This document shows positions 1 to 11,805 of a DNA stretch of 64,000 bases, one piece after another (positions within the stretch are counted from its first letter, which is position 1; each line of letters opens with the position of its first letter). The position numbers and the translations under genes are program-made. Location: contig CM060305.1 of assembly GCA_030674185.1 (NCBI GenBank), forward strand, positions 165,943,258 to 166,007,257, written 5' to 3'. Origin of the DNA: Monoplex corrugatus. Lineage: Eukaryota > Mollusca > Gastropoda > Littorinimorpha > Ranellidae. The notes beneath the pieces are model-generated. The model saw nothing but the letters and a program-made list of their open reading frames with translations, had not been told where the DNA came from and did not search any database.

Positions 1-103
1 AACTTTTGTATAGAAATTGTGTGGGACTTAAGAACAAGAAGTGACTGCATGGTAACTTTTGTATAGAAATTGTTTGGGACTTAAAGAACAAAAAGTGACT
101 GCA
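1..103 (+). repeat. Two-copy tandem duplication, about 54-bp period
   Basis: Positions 1-49 and 55-103 are the same sequence with only a few differences. Both copies start AACTTTTGTATAGAAATTGT and end AGTGACTGCA. The array may extend left of the window. No function is visible. Confidence 0.9.
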
Positions 104-1833
104 AATGTGGGAATATAATCATTCTGTTTAGTGTGCGAAAGGATGAACTCTAACATATTTTGAGATGTTAATTGTATGTTATGTTAAAGAATTGTTGGAA
201 GTGTTGGCTTTTATATTGATATGTACAATTGACAACATCTATTGAACTGAATAATTTTGTCAAATATGCAGTGTTTTAATAAGTTTATCGAGTTTTTGTC
301 CAAGAGGAGATGTTTTAACCTTTAATAATGAATGAACTCTTGAATAACCTTGATGACAGGTTTTAGCTATGATTGGCGCATATCTTTCAGTACTTAATAA
401 CACTGCAGCTAACATTTGGTAGAAATAAAAGTTCCCATTAGTTGCAGATTATAGGATGTATTCATTGTGCTTAGAGCCTTGCTGTCAGTAGTGCTGCATG
501 GATTGCGTATTTTATCTCTTATACATGTCTGTGATCATGTCTTTTTCTTTCACATAAAAAACAACAAACATATCTCTTCATTGGTTGTTTGGTTCCTGTT
601 CATGGTCATTTGCCAGTGGTTTTACTTTGTTGTTTGTGCTTATATTGTCTGTTGTTATTGGGTGCTCACTTTCTGTAACTATGTACATGCTTGTAGTCTA
701 GCTGCTTACTGTCTTCGTTTTCTTGTACTGGTACTAAAAAATACTGTCTTTATGGAATTTTTTGAAAATGTTTTTTCCCCACAAGATTTGTGTCGCTTAT
801 ATTTGTTTATTTTAAATTTGTACATTTGTTGTGTAAAACAAATAATTTGTTTTTCAAATAGTTGGATTTTTTGTTATTGTTTGAAGAATGTTAAAATGTT
901 CCAGTTCTTTTGGTTTGGGTTCATTTGCTGGTGGGTGGGGTGGGGTGGGGTGGGTTGGGTTGGAGGTTTTGATTATTTATTTTCAGTTGTAGGGGGAGTT
1001 GGAGGGCTGGTTGGAGAGAAGTAAAAGGGGAGGGTTTAAAAAGAGAGGTAAAAGGGAAGAGTTGATTTCCTTTCCTTTTCATTTCTTCCCCTTTTCCCAT
1101 GTTGACTATGTATATTTTGTTATCCATTTATACAAACACTTCTCATCTTGGAGGAAATTAAAATACAAATGAACTAACAAATGAAAACTAATTATAAAGA
1201 GAAATGAGGTTGAAAGACTTTATAAAGCAAAAGTAAAGACTGACATATGGCAGTGGGCATAAGTACAGCAGTAGCAGTCATGATTTCTCAACAGTTCAGT
1301 GTTCTGGACATGAAACTGGACTCCCCCCCCCCCCCCCCCCCCCCAGCATTATTCAGAAAGTTTGGTTACTAGCTATGGTTTTTGGATTATTTTTTAGGCC
1401 ATGAAGATTTCTTCACATTTCGGTATTCTTGAAACAAAACAGATATTTGTTGGTGAAAAAAACAAATCATTTTGGGTGTTTTTTTTCTCAGCGTGTCAAA
1501 TGAGAATGTTATCAACCAGATAAATGATCAAGTAAGTAGTCATCCCTTTGATGAAATCAGAATGTCAAGAAATGGAAAAGCAAGGAAACTTTCCTCTGTT
1601 CAATATGAAAATCACTGAAGGCGAAAAATATTCTCGATGGTTAGCAGATTTTCTTCTCGGAGTTATTGAGAGAGGGAGGGCTGAAAGTTGATCATGAACA
1701 CTCATGGTTACTCTGTGGAAAATATTGAGATGTCTTGATTTGGTTCATGTTTGTTTTTGGTTTGACTAGTACTGTCTGTGATTGTGGTCTGTTAAAATCA
1801 TCTATGTATGATTTTCATGATGGACAGAACAGT

Positions 1834-1914
1834 ATTCTCTCTCTGTCTATCTATCTCTCTCCCTCTCTCTCTCTCTCCCCCTCTCTCTCTTTCTCCCCCC
1901 TCTCTCTCTTTTAT
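1834..1914 (+). repeat. CT-rich microsatellite
   Basis: Imperfect (CT)n/(CCCT)n tract in the intron. Apparent open frames across it are Ser/Leu repeats and are not genes. Confidence 0.9.
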
Positions 1915-3369
1915 ATTCTTTCTCTACCCCCCCCTCCCCTATTTTGGTGCTTTGGTGGGTTTTGATGTTTGGTTGGTAGTTTCAGGGAGTATTTCTATGT
2001 TCTCAATTTAACTTAAATCTTTTTTATGCATTTTGTTTTTCTATTTATTGTTCAGGATTGATGTTGTGCAAATTTCTGTTGTAACCACAAAAAATGATTG
2101 TGAAATGTTGTGCTGTTTGGTTGTGTGAATTGCTTTGTGTATCAGTCTGTTCTTCATGGTTTTCCGTGGTTCTTTGCAATAAATCTTGCGATACACAAGT
2201 TGCTGTGCTTCCTTCTTTCCCCACTCATACTGTGTGGAAGTAGTGTGTGCGCGTGTATTTACATGTGTTGTTTCTGTGTTTGTGTCTGTCTCTTGTGTTT
2301 ATGTTTTGGACCTCTACTAATTGAGGGACATCTTCGGTCAGTGTTTGTTTCTGTTCTTTTTTATGTTTGGACTCTTTACTAACAGAGAGCTATCTTCATT
2401 CGACCATCAGCTTTGCTTTTTGATACTTGCTTGTTATATTCTGCTGTATCTCATCTACCTAATCGCAACCCTGTCATCTAACACACAAACAACCAAGTTC
2501 ACAATGGGTGAAGGGAGCTGCACACATTGACAATCACCGGCAGCAGCTGTTAAGTTACTTGTCTTCATCTTAATCACAACTTTAGAACATTTGTGGTGTG
2601 ATACACCATAAATGAAACAGTGCTGGATACATCTCAAGAGTGTGTATGACCTGTGCCGAATATCATATGTGAGTAATGAAAGTTGATCAGTTTTATGTGT
2701 TCGTTCTGATTTGTTTATCTTTATTAGAAAATTTTGTTCATTTGCATGGAAAATGTAAGCAAGGAAAGCATGTCTTTGCCGTTATTGCCTTAGTTTTTGC
2801 TGATAATAAAAGTTACAATTAAATCACAAAGGAGTTCTTTATTTTTTTCTGTGTTGTGCGTTTAGGTCAGCCTACTGACTGTATCTTTACTATATGAATA
2901 TCAACTGTAGATAGTAAACACCATTGTAAAAAATAGAATAATAAAACTCTGAAGTTTTAAAGGCATAAATTCAGTAAATTTAAATTTGTGCGAAGGAAAG
3001 TACATGTTATAATGCGCAATCCATTTACCCAGTAAAAGTCCCGTGTTAGATCAGATTTTCTTCAGGTTTAAAGTCAGTGAAAAGTTAAGGAATCGGAATG
3101 GTGTGGTCAGGTCATCAGACCACAATATTCTGCTTATGCTGCCAAGTGATGATGACAGAACTAATCACTTTTTTCTCCTACCATATATATGCTTGAACTG
3201 TCTGTATAATATTAAACAAATTCTGCTACTAAACATTTTTCATCATATTTTGCTGTGGTTGCTGCTTATTTCTGCACAATCACATTCAGGTACTGTTTGC
3301 TCGTTTTTGTTTTTTTTTTGGTTTTTTTTTTTTCTTTTCTGCTTTTTTCATGTGGTATCTGGCTTTCTT

Positions 3370-3431
3370 CACAGTCTATAGCACAAAATGTGCATATATG
3401 CTGAGGATAAACTTGAGGTGTCTGCATCAGT
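3370..3431 (+). repeat. 62-bp exact repeat, copy 1
   Basis: This block starts CACAGTCTATAGCACAAAAT and ends GTGTCTGCATCAGT. It is identical to 5503-5564, and the flanking sequence differs at both places. The second copy sits directly in front of the retrotransposon remnant. Confidence 0.92.
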
Positions 3432-3919
3432 AATGTCACTAAGCTTGCATCACTCTTGTCACAAATGTTTTCAGTATTATGCTTATTGTAGCCCTGCTGA
3501 CAGCTGAAGACTTTCTCTTTAGCATTTTGATATATAGATTAATCTTATCAATCTTGCTGAACGGCCGTCCATCTTAGGTATTTGATTGTATAAACATTAG
3601 CAAAAAATGTACTGCAGTTATGTAAACTGATTATTCTTGGTGTTTATGTCACTGTACTTGAGCATGTGTGTACAAGAACAATGTTGTTTAATTCAAATGA
3701 TTTAGTTTTTGTTTTTGTTGTTGTGCTTACTGAAATGTTTATCTTTAAGCATACTTGCATTGAAGAGCCTAGGAAGTTACAAAAGGATTGGTTGCATATT
3801 GTATGCTTGTTTAGGCCCTGCAGTTGCCCATGTGTTAGAAACCAGCTTAATACTATGTTGTATAGCAAGCTAAGGTGAACTGGTAATGCTGATTCCATTC
3901 CCCATGGTCCACTTTTCAG

Positions 3920-4423
3920 TGATCGCACAGCCAAGCAGTTATGGCAGTGATGTTGACGGCTTCATCCTTCCCCGCCAGTCTGACGTGGCCTTCAGCCACC
4001 CTCCAAAGCAAGATGACAATGCCAACCTGTCAGATCAAGTGCAGAGTCCATTGTCAGAGGGATCATATAAAGAGGAACCCTCATCTGTCCCAGAACCTGC
4101 TTTGCCTCATGGCTTCGTGGAAGAAGAGAAGCAGTTTGAACATGTGGCTGATGATGGCTTTGAATTGACAGCAGAATTGGGAGATGAAACGTTCGTTGAC
4201 AGACAAGAGGCAACTGTTCCAGTTTTAAGCCGCCACAAATTGTCCAAAGGGCAGTTACAGCAAGGGCAGACCGCACAGCAGGATGGTCTTTTCATGGTTA
4301 TGCCAGGGGATTATCCTTCATCAGGAGGGCCTTTAGGTGGTCTGGGTCCAGGAGAACCTTCACAAAGTTTCAGTCAGAGAGAAGACACGGATCAAGGCCT
4401 GCCAGGGGAGGTTTCAGAAGAAG
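3920..4423 (+). CDS. Giant ankyrin tail, exon A (168 codons, phase 1-1)
   Basis: The exon starts after a good acceptor (CCACTTTTCAG at 3909-3919) and ends at an AAG|GTACTC donor (GT at 4424). It is 504 nt, entered and left in phase 1. The first residues read V-I-A-Q-P-S-S-Y-G-S-D. The product is hydrophilic, acidic and rich in Ser, Pro, Gln and Gly, and looks disordered; I recognise no folded domain. It is placed in the ankyrin gene because strand, phase and composition match the exons that follow. An alternative acceptor ten bases downstream would put a stop in frame, which supports the chosen start. If the donor is not used, the frame reads only four more codons (G-T-P-V) before TAG at 4435. 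It could instead belong to a separate gene, but no terminator or start codon context suggests one. Confidence 0.75.
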
Positions 4424-5149
4424 GTACTCCAGTTTAGAACAGTATGATATGGTGGTTTGAACCATTTCTGGTCACCACCATTTTAGCCTTTAGTCCATAG
4501 TTGACAATATCCGGTTAATTGGATTATGAATCTTCAGAAACCTATATGCCTGTGTGTTGCCTTTGTAACCATAAGTATTTCGGTGTCTTCCTAAATTATG
4601 TTGCTAGTAAAAGCCAAATATTGTTGCTTGCCTCTTCATTAAACAGATTATTTTGATATTGCAGTTTGAGTTACTTTATTCTTTGTTTCATGTTTGCATG
4701 ATGATTTTTGTGTTTTGTGTTACAGTGCTCTTTTTATTTACTTTATACTTCATATTCTAGCTCCAGTTACCATGTGTATTTCAAAATGCAATCATGATAG
4801 ATAAAGAGGTCAGTTTGTGAAGAGGACGTGAAGACATTTATCTGTGTAAAAACAATTTTACCTGCTGATTCAGTGTACTCTTTAAGTCTAGACCCATTAG
4901 TTTTGGGCCTCTTCTCAATACTTCTGGGTAGAGTGAATGTCATTCTTTGTCACATAATAATCAGGACTGTGTGCCACATCATGATCATTGATATGAATGC
5001 GGATCCATGGGGGGAGGGGGGTAGAACATTTCTGTTCTAGATCTGTTTTATGGTATCCAAAGCATGTTTGATTTTTGTCCTGGAACTGTCCGTATTGTTG
5101 AGAGTTTAATGTTCTGCCACAGAACTTGTATCTGCTGACGTGCAGTATT

Positions 5150-5293
5150 CCACTGCTGTCAGAGATTGTCTGATAAACTGTTGAGTTTTTTCTTTCTTTG
5201 TTTTATCAGAGTTTATGTTTCCCACTGCTGTCAGAGATATTGTCTTGATAAACTGTTGAGTTTTTTCTTTCTTTGTTTTAATCAGGAGTTTAT
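5150..5293 (+). repeat. Two-copy tandem duplication (about 72-75 bp)
   Basis: Two adjacent blocks share CCACTGCTGTCAGAGAT and AACTGTTGAGTTTTTTCTTT with small indels. They lie in an intron and no function is visible. Confidence 0.88.
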
Positions 5294-5502
5294 TTTGGGA
5301 ATGGAATCCTAGTGTTTAGAATCTGCCCTGCAGACAGGCTTGAATATTGAACATTTATCCTTTTCTCTCTGTCTTGTTTTTTCCTTTTGTCTTTTCTTTG
5401 ACTGCTGTGGTTTAAACACTGAAAATGGTGTTCCAATCGAAACATAAAGACTTTCTCATCTTTTCAGACTCCTTTTCTGCTCCAGAGGCAGTTGCTAGCG
5501 AT

Positions 5503-5564
5503 CACAGTCTATAGCACAAAATGTGCATATATGCTGAGGATAAACTTGAGGTGTCTGCATCAGT
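5503..5564 (+). repeat. 62-bp exact repeat, copy 2
   Basis: Identical to 3370-3431. It abuts the 5' side of the recognisable retrotransposon remnant, so it may be part of that element or of a second fragment of the same family. Confidence 0.92.
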
Positions 5565-6330
5565 GTCTTTCAGAGCTTCTAGAATTATGTGAGCTCCTTT
5601 CCTCTCAAAAAACTGATTGCTACAACATGTTTCTTGCCTGAGTTCCTGGCCATGTTGGTATTCAAAGCAGTGAAATAACTGACTGCCTTACCAAGATTGC
5701 CACAATGAAAAAGATGGCTAAATCCTTCATTCCTTTCATCGATCTGAAACCCAAACTTAAGAAGAAAAAGTCTGACCAAACAGATTACAAACTTTTCATA
5801 ATCAGCATGACCTGAATAAAGTTTTTCAGCATGACCTTGAATTAAACAGTTTCTCCCATCTGTTCTTGGAAATTTCAGAAAGGAGATGTGTGCAGATTAG
5901 ACATGGTCACTCATTCTACACTCACTCATACCTTTTCAAAAAATTGTACCTTTTAAAAGATGAAGAAACACTGGTGCGTACCATGTGATAAGCCACTAAG
6001 CATCAAATACTGTCTTAATGAATGCTGGGACTTGCATGGTTGAGACAAAGGCATTACACAGCAGATTACTTAAAGAACCTCTTCAGAAATGTTCCCAAGA
6101 CAATATTCAGATTTTTACAAGAGATAGACAGATTTCATCTGACTATGATCATGCATGTGGGAAAGATTTTTAAATGCATTTTAGATTTGAAAGGCTCATC
6201 ATATGTTCGTTTTTTAACTGTTGGCTTTTTGATTAGACTGGGATTGTTTTAATGTAGTAGTGTTAGCCCTGACATGGCCTTAGTGGTTGGCTGGGCTTTA
6301 AGCAACATGGACTGAACTAACCTTTTATTC
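5565..6330 (+). mobile_element. Decayed non-LTR retrotransposon, 3' end (RNase H region and tail)
   Basis: Conceptual translation in shifting frames shows V-P-G-H-V-G-I-Q at 5642-5665, followed by S-S-E-I-T-D-C-L. This is the WxPGHxGIxGNExAD signature of the RNase H domain in LINE-type elements; the expected leading Trp is a TGA. Next come R-R-C-V-Q-I-R-H-G-H-S-F-Y-T-H-S-Y-L (about 5882-5935), a Cys motif C-V-P-C-D-K-P-L-S followed by a further Cys (about 5976-6030), and the usual C-terminal stretch resembling Y-T-A-x-x-L-K-x-L-F (about 6052-6087). Stops and frame changes show the copy is dead. No reverse transcriptase part is visible upstream, so it is 5'-truncated or broken. The clade cannot be fixed from this fragment. 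Confidence 0.75.
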
Positions 6331-9300
6331 CCCCCCCCCCTTGCCCCCCATCCCATTCCCCCTTTGCTATGCAATGAATATTTATGTTGGGTCTCATGGG
6401 AAATGGTAAAAAATAGAGACAAATTCTAAGACAAAAGTAAGAAGGAAGGACATGATTTGGCAAATTGAATTGTTAGGATGAAACAGCCCCTCCCTCCTTT
6501 TTTTTAATATTATTCTTGTTATAGCTTTGTATACATGTATGTATTCTGCACAAAAGTTTCTGATCAATAATATCAGGTTGTCCAGAAATAGCGATTGTCT
6601 TTCGTCTGTCCCCATTATGAATTTGATGTTTGGACAGCAGAGTTTATAGGTGGTTGGTTCATTGTCACTTTTCACAATCATGATGTTTCATGAATCTGTC
6701 ATCCACACAGCTGTACCAAATATTTGGAGGAGGAGGAAACCGAATGGAGAGCCTGTTTTCAATTTCTTCCTCACACAGGCTGGTCATGATTGAAGTGCAC
6801 ATAGATCCCATGGTAGCTCTAGGTTTTATTGTTGCAAGAAGTTTCATCATAGATGAAGTGGTGGCTTTAAATCCAAACTTGGGAGCTCTATTAACTGGCC
6901 TGTGGTCAACATTTAATCCTTGTAAGTCACATCATTTTCAAGCCTACCTTTGTTACGGCTCTCTCTACTGGAATGGTTATGAAAAAGACTGCAAGAGTGA
7001 CACCCACTTCTATTGGAGATTTGTGAAGAGGCTCAGAACTTAAGGATCTAGCTTTATGGTGCTAGCAGTTCTTTTTCTTATTAAAAAGGAAAAAAAATTG
7101 TGTCTGGAATTTTCAGTTTGCTTGCTTGCAACTTTGCAAAACAAACTTACATAGATCAAAGATTAGTTCATAAAGAATGACAGGATATTCATATTATGTC
7201 ATAAATAGTTGAAAGTAGGTAACAGTATTACAGGTCCAAAAGAATGTATAACAATTTTATCAATAATCTGCAAAAATATATTATGAAAGTACCAACATTT
7301 CACAAGATTAAAAAAAGTGATATATGATAAATACAGATCATTCACCCCACCATCCCACACACATCCATCAGTTGCAACATGACTTGACTATTAAAAAAGT
7401 CATAAGCATAAGTCTCTCACACTTTTGTAGATATTTCTGAAAGAAAGTGTTTGGAGATAATCGCTCAAAAGTAAGCAGACATTTAAAATGTTGAGCTGAA
7501 ACGGAGGCAGATTCCTTTACACAGATAGAGAGAACAAAAGTACTATCAAGAGAAAGGTTTCTAGAGACTTTGTGTGAGAGAAGAACCTGTTTAGAAAACA
7601 GAAGAGGAATGGAGGACCACCAGAAGCTAAACAATGGTGGTCTGATGTTTGAAGAAAAAGTAGGTATTACCATTTGCAGTTTTCATTAAATCCAGCAGAC
7701 TGGATCTGACGATATTCTGATTGTTTATTTACTGTTTGATGCAGTTAATCAGATTTATATAGATTAGATATGTATCAGCTTAGTGAATAATTATGACCTA
7801 GATAGGATATTATGGTTCTTCCACCATGTTGTATAGCTAGCCGTTTTCTCAGTGAAGGTGGTTTTAATGTCACCTTATTTTTTCTTTTTTGATGGTAGTG
7901 ATTTTAGTCAAAATGAATTTGGCAGATATTATTTTATGAGTTTTGAGCAGTGTAATTTGTTCAGTGCAGATTTGTTTTCATAGACATTATAGTAAAAAAA
8001 AATATATAATTTCATACTTTTAGTGCTGTTGATATTGTTTTACCTGGAATTGTCAGTAATGCAGCTAAGTAAAGTGTATTTAAGCACAAAGTAGTTTGAA
8101 AAGATCATGACATTTTCCATGAAAGTAAAGAGACTTCTGATATTACACTTTATAATGTTCTTAAATTTGCTATTACTGTATGTAATACAGTGTATAAAAA
8201 CCAGGCTACAGATGCAGCAATTTATTCATTGAAAAAATTGTGTTATGAACGTATAGTTGAATGGTTGTAAGAAATGAATAAAGAAATGATAGTGAAAATT
8301 TTCTAATTCTAAAAGTGTTAAAAAGGACAATTTTGCCTTTTTTTGTGTCGCAAATCTGTTTCATGTATCAGTGTTGAATTGGATGTGCTTTTCATGTTAT
8401 GAGACCATATATCATTGTTGAAGGTTTTGTTTTTGTGATTTGATTTTCTTATTCTGCTTTGGTGGATGGTATGTCTGTTCTTGTGTGATTTTATGAAGGC
8501 TTTCCATACTGTGCACTATATTTTGAATGTTTGTTTAATAAAAAACAGACCAGTTTGTAATCTGTTGACTGTTTGGATTGTGTATTTCTCTCAATACTGA
8601 ATGTTCATGTTTATATACTCTGAATGTTTCTTTCTATACACTGTATTTGGACAATTCCAATGTTCTGTTCTAATAATGCTGTGTTCATAATATAAATTTT
8701 CTTATATTCTGTTCTTCTTTGTCACATTGTTGGTCTTCTCCTGTTACTTGGTACTTTGACTCATTTGGTGATGGGGTGTATCTAGAGTGTACTCATTTGA
8801 TGAACATGTATCCAGCACTGAACCAAATACCCTTCTGGTGAATTGTGGTGTACCTGTATCATCTTCACAAATGTCCTGTCCTTGGGAACTGGTTTGACAA
8901 TTTTTAACATTCATTTTTCATTCTCTGCTTGTAATTATCTTCCTGTGTGTTTTTTTTTTTTCAACCTTCATACTTACATGCACAAAATTAAAAATAACAA
9001 AAGTTACGTATTAACCTTCAGGGTTAATCCCACTTTTCAGAAATCATTTCATTAGATTTCACAATATAAGCCTCTAAAACCATTCCTTGTTGTGTCCATA
9101 ACTATATCATATAAAAGATTTTGCAAAACTTTTTTTCTTTAACTTCTTTTTCATGTGCAAAACTGGTTTATGCAAAACATATGGCATGCCTGCTTTGGGA
9201 AAATCTGTAACATTTTCTTTGTTTTACATATTTTAAAATTTAATACCAACCAACAAATCTACAACTAGATTCCAGCTTTTTATGGAAGTTCATAACATTG

Positions 9301-10264
9301 GAAATACATGACAGCATGAAAATGACATTTTTGAGTTTTGTTTTCAAAGTGAAAAAAGACCATCTGATAAAATGGTCCAAGAAGATGCTCTCATCTCTGT
9401 TTCATGTGCCACAATAGTTTGTTTTAATCGGAGAAATCATTTGGGACTTGCTTTTATAACATATTTTTCTTACAAGAAAGCACAGTTTTGATTGAGCATG
9501 TTGTAGCTGTCTCTGCTTTTTTTTATCAGAAGGTTGGGGGTTGAAGTGCTGTCTTTGTAGTCTGTCTGCATTCATTAGAACTTTTTTTTTTTGCTTGTTT
9601 TCTTTAAATATATGAAGTAAGTGGATTTTGTGGACATGCGTATAGACTTGGAGGGTGTATGTACAGTCTGATTGTAAGAAGGAAAAAAAGGCAGCTAAAA
9701 AAATACACTACAACTCACACTGTACAATTTCAATCCATGCTTGCTATCCTGCATCAAATGAACACACACGACAAGAGTGGGGTTGTGGCGAAAGAATATA
9801 TGGTAAATGAGCTATGCAGGGTTAATCTATTGCTTGCTTTCCATTTTTTGTACCAAGTCCAAACACACAACACTCTTAAAACGCATCAAACCAAAAAAGG
9901 CACATGTCTGTTCACTTAACCTTTTAGTGCCATCAACTGACTCATTTATTTTAACCTTCATATATACGATACCCATGAGCTAACAATCTGGAAGGCTTTT
10001 TCTCGCTTATACTAACAAATTAATCATCATGCATCTAATCCTGAAATGTGAATATGACCGTTGAATTACTCTGTCCTTGCATAGTGAGCTTCTGCTACCC
10101 TCCTAGCATGTCTGGTTGTATGATGCTGTGGAGAATATCTTTTAATTTGGCATAGTAGTGGCTTTTGGGACAGTTGCATGTTCTTCCCATCAGTGGCATG
10201 AAATAGTAGGAGGAAGAACTGGTCTTCTGTGCCCTTATTGTTGCCTTCTGTCTCTTCCTTTCAG

Positions 10265-11239
10265 TTTTCGATTCCTCAGTGTCAGCAGGGGAAGCTCTGT
10301 TTGAGGAAATTCTGCCTGACGGGAGAAAGGTCACACATCGCCGCATTCAGCCAACTCCAAGTCGAGGCGCCATGGAGGAAGTGACGGAAGAAGGTCCTGA
10401 GCGAGAGACTTTTGAAGTCAAAGAAGAGTCAGAAGTCCTGGCTGATGGCACTGTTCATACAACACAGCGGGTTTCCCACCAGAAACTGAAACACATCCAT
10501 CGCTCCATCCAGTCACAGTCTGGGGAGGAGGAGATCTATGATGAAGATGTGACAGTCCCTGGTAAAGAGGAGGTTATTGAAATGTTTGATCAGCCTCCTA
10601 AGTTGGTGCAGGAATCTGAAGAAATTGAACAGGTTTTGGAGGATGGCACTAAAGTGAAAAAACAAGTGGTGATGAACCGTATGGTTCACATGATCAAGAT
10701 GCGTCACGAGTCCTTCGATGAGGAGGGTCGCAAGATGGAGGAGGACTATGAGTATGAGGAAGTGATCCCTGGCACAGAGTCGGCCTTTGTGGCTGGTGTG
10801 GATTCAGACTATGAGGAGGAGATGGAGAGGAAACGTACTGCATCCATGGGTGAAATGGAGCAGGTGATGGATGATGGAACAGTTGTCACTCAGGGCATAT
10901 TGACCTCTGAGACCACCACAAAAATTAGGTCTCGTTCAGGTTCCATTGAAGAAATATCTGAAAGTGCTTTGGTCACGGAAGAAAGAGTGAGCCCCAGTCC
11001 AGGCAGAGTTTCCCCTAAACCTGTGTCCTATGTGCAAGAAAGCAATTTGGATGATGGCAGTGGGGAACTGTACGACACAAGTGAAGATGTGTATGACTAC
11101 GGCGGCAAGACAGTGGTGCAGTCAAAAGTGGTGACGGGCCACCTGGAGGAAACAACCAGTCATGGTGTTGTGGAAAGCACAATCGACGTTGTGCAGGACA
11201 TGATCACCAAAGGACAGCTCACCTTGGACAACTCTGAAG
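10265..11239 (+). CDS. Giant ankyrin tail, exon B with DGT-type tail repeats (325 codons, phase 1-1)
   Basis: The acceptor is CTTCCTTTCAG ending at 10264. A second in-frame acceptor ending at 10279 would drop five codons. The donor is GAAG|GTAACA (GT at 11240). The exon is 975 nt, phase 1-1. The protein has four repeats built on a hydrophobic pair plus D-G-[TR]: E-I-L-P-D-G-R-K-V, E-V-L-A-D-G-T-V, Q-V-L-E-D-G-T-K-V and Q-V-M-D-D-G-T-V-V, each followed by a basic/hydrophobic stretch. I know this style from the C-terminal regulatory tail of invertebrate and vertebrate ankyrins, and it is the main reason for the ankyrin assignment. A fifth such unit lies in the last exon. Between repeats it is acidic and Ser-rich. 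Reading through the donor gives G-N-T-P-M-stop at 11256, with AATAAA at 11327, so this exon may also end a short isoform. Confidence 0.85.
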
Positions 11240-11326
11240 GTAACACTCCGATGTAGCCTCAGTAGCCATTTGCTTGTCTGTCTCTGTAGCTGTTGGCCTT
11301 AGTGTTTTAAGTACGACTCAGTTTGT

Positions 11327-11332
11327 AATAAA
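11327..11332 (+). terminator. Candidate intronic polyadenylation signal
   Basis: AATAAA lies about 70 nt after the in-frame TAG reached by reading through the exon B donor. It is followed by TG/T-rich sequence (about 11340-11385) that could act as the downstream element. This would give a short ankyrin isoform. Sequence evidence only. Confidence 0.35.
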
Positions 11333-11739
11333 GTCACAAGCATATGGGCATTTGCTTGTGCTGTCCTTGCTGTTCCTTCTTGGTGATCTCCAAATGAGCA
11401 TAGGATTTTCTAGACATACTGTGTTTTAGCAGAATGCTCTGTAATCTTGCACACTGACATTGTCAGGGATTAGGATGATTGGTATCGACTCTTGACAAAT
11501 TTGGCCTCAAAGTAGTAGTGTTTTGTGGATGATCTGTACCATTGTGTGCTGTTTTAGTCATGAGGAAGCATTGAGCAACACAAGTAGACTAGATTTTGCA
11601 CTGATTATGCTGTATGTGCTTGTATGTGAAACCACGAGTGCCATAAAGTTTGTATTTCACAGTGATTTTCCATGTAAAATTCAGGCTACAATGAAGTTAA
11701 CAAAAATTGGCATTAAGTGAATAAAAAGTAAATAGTCAA

Positions 11740-11805
11740 CGCAGTAAAATGACTCCACAGTGCATTTACTGACTGGGAGATTGTGGGTTCAACCCCCCCC
11801 CCCCC
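11740..11805 (+). mobile_element. Possible tRNA-derived SINE fragment
   Basis: TGTGGGTTCAACCC (about 11783-11796) resembles a pol III B box (GGTTCGAANCC), preceded by a tRNA-arm-like segment. The A box is not clear, so this is a weak call. Confidence 0.3.

Larger units (their letters stand above)
1..3919 (+). other. Intron of the giant ankyrin gene (left part cut by window edge)
   Basis: No exon fitting the downstream reading phase was found. The stretch is AT-rich and holds a two-copy tandem duplication at its left end, a G-rich tract (about 929-962), a C run of 22 (1323-1344) and a CT-rich tract (about 1834-1914). The open frames here are low-complexity or T-rich and have no protein-like composition. 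A short pseudo-exon with good splice signals at 1492-1531 is discussed under rejected items. Confidence 0.6.
4424..10264 (+). other. Intron A-B (5.8 kb)
   Basis: No exon was found. Contents are a 75-bp tandem duplication (about 5150-5293), a 62-bp exact repeat copy, a decayed non-LTR retrotransposon 3' end, C-rich runs near 6330, and otherwise AT-rich unique sequence. The 117-codon open frame at 6690-7043 has no splice-site support and no coding-like composition. Confidence 0.65.

Noticed and set aside
467..1024. 185-codon + strand ORF
   Set aside because: Phe/Cys/Val-rich translation of T/G-rich intron DNA, with no splice sites or domain.
1492..1531. 40-nt pseudo-exon with a strong acceptor (T-run plus CTCAG) and a perfect CAA|GTAAGT donor
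   Set aside because: It is open only when entered in phase 2 and leaves phase 0, whereas exon A must be entered in phase 1. Possible only in another isoform, so not called.
6690..7043. 117-codon + strand ORF after the retrotransposon remnant
   Set aside because: No recognisable domain, no matching acceptor and donor in phase 1, and average intron composition.
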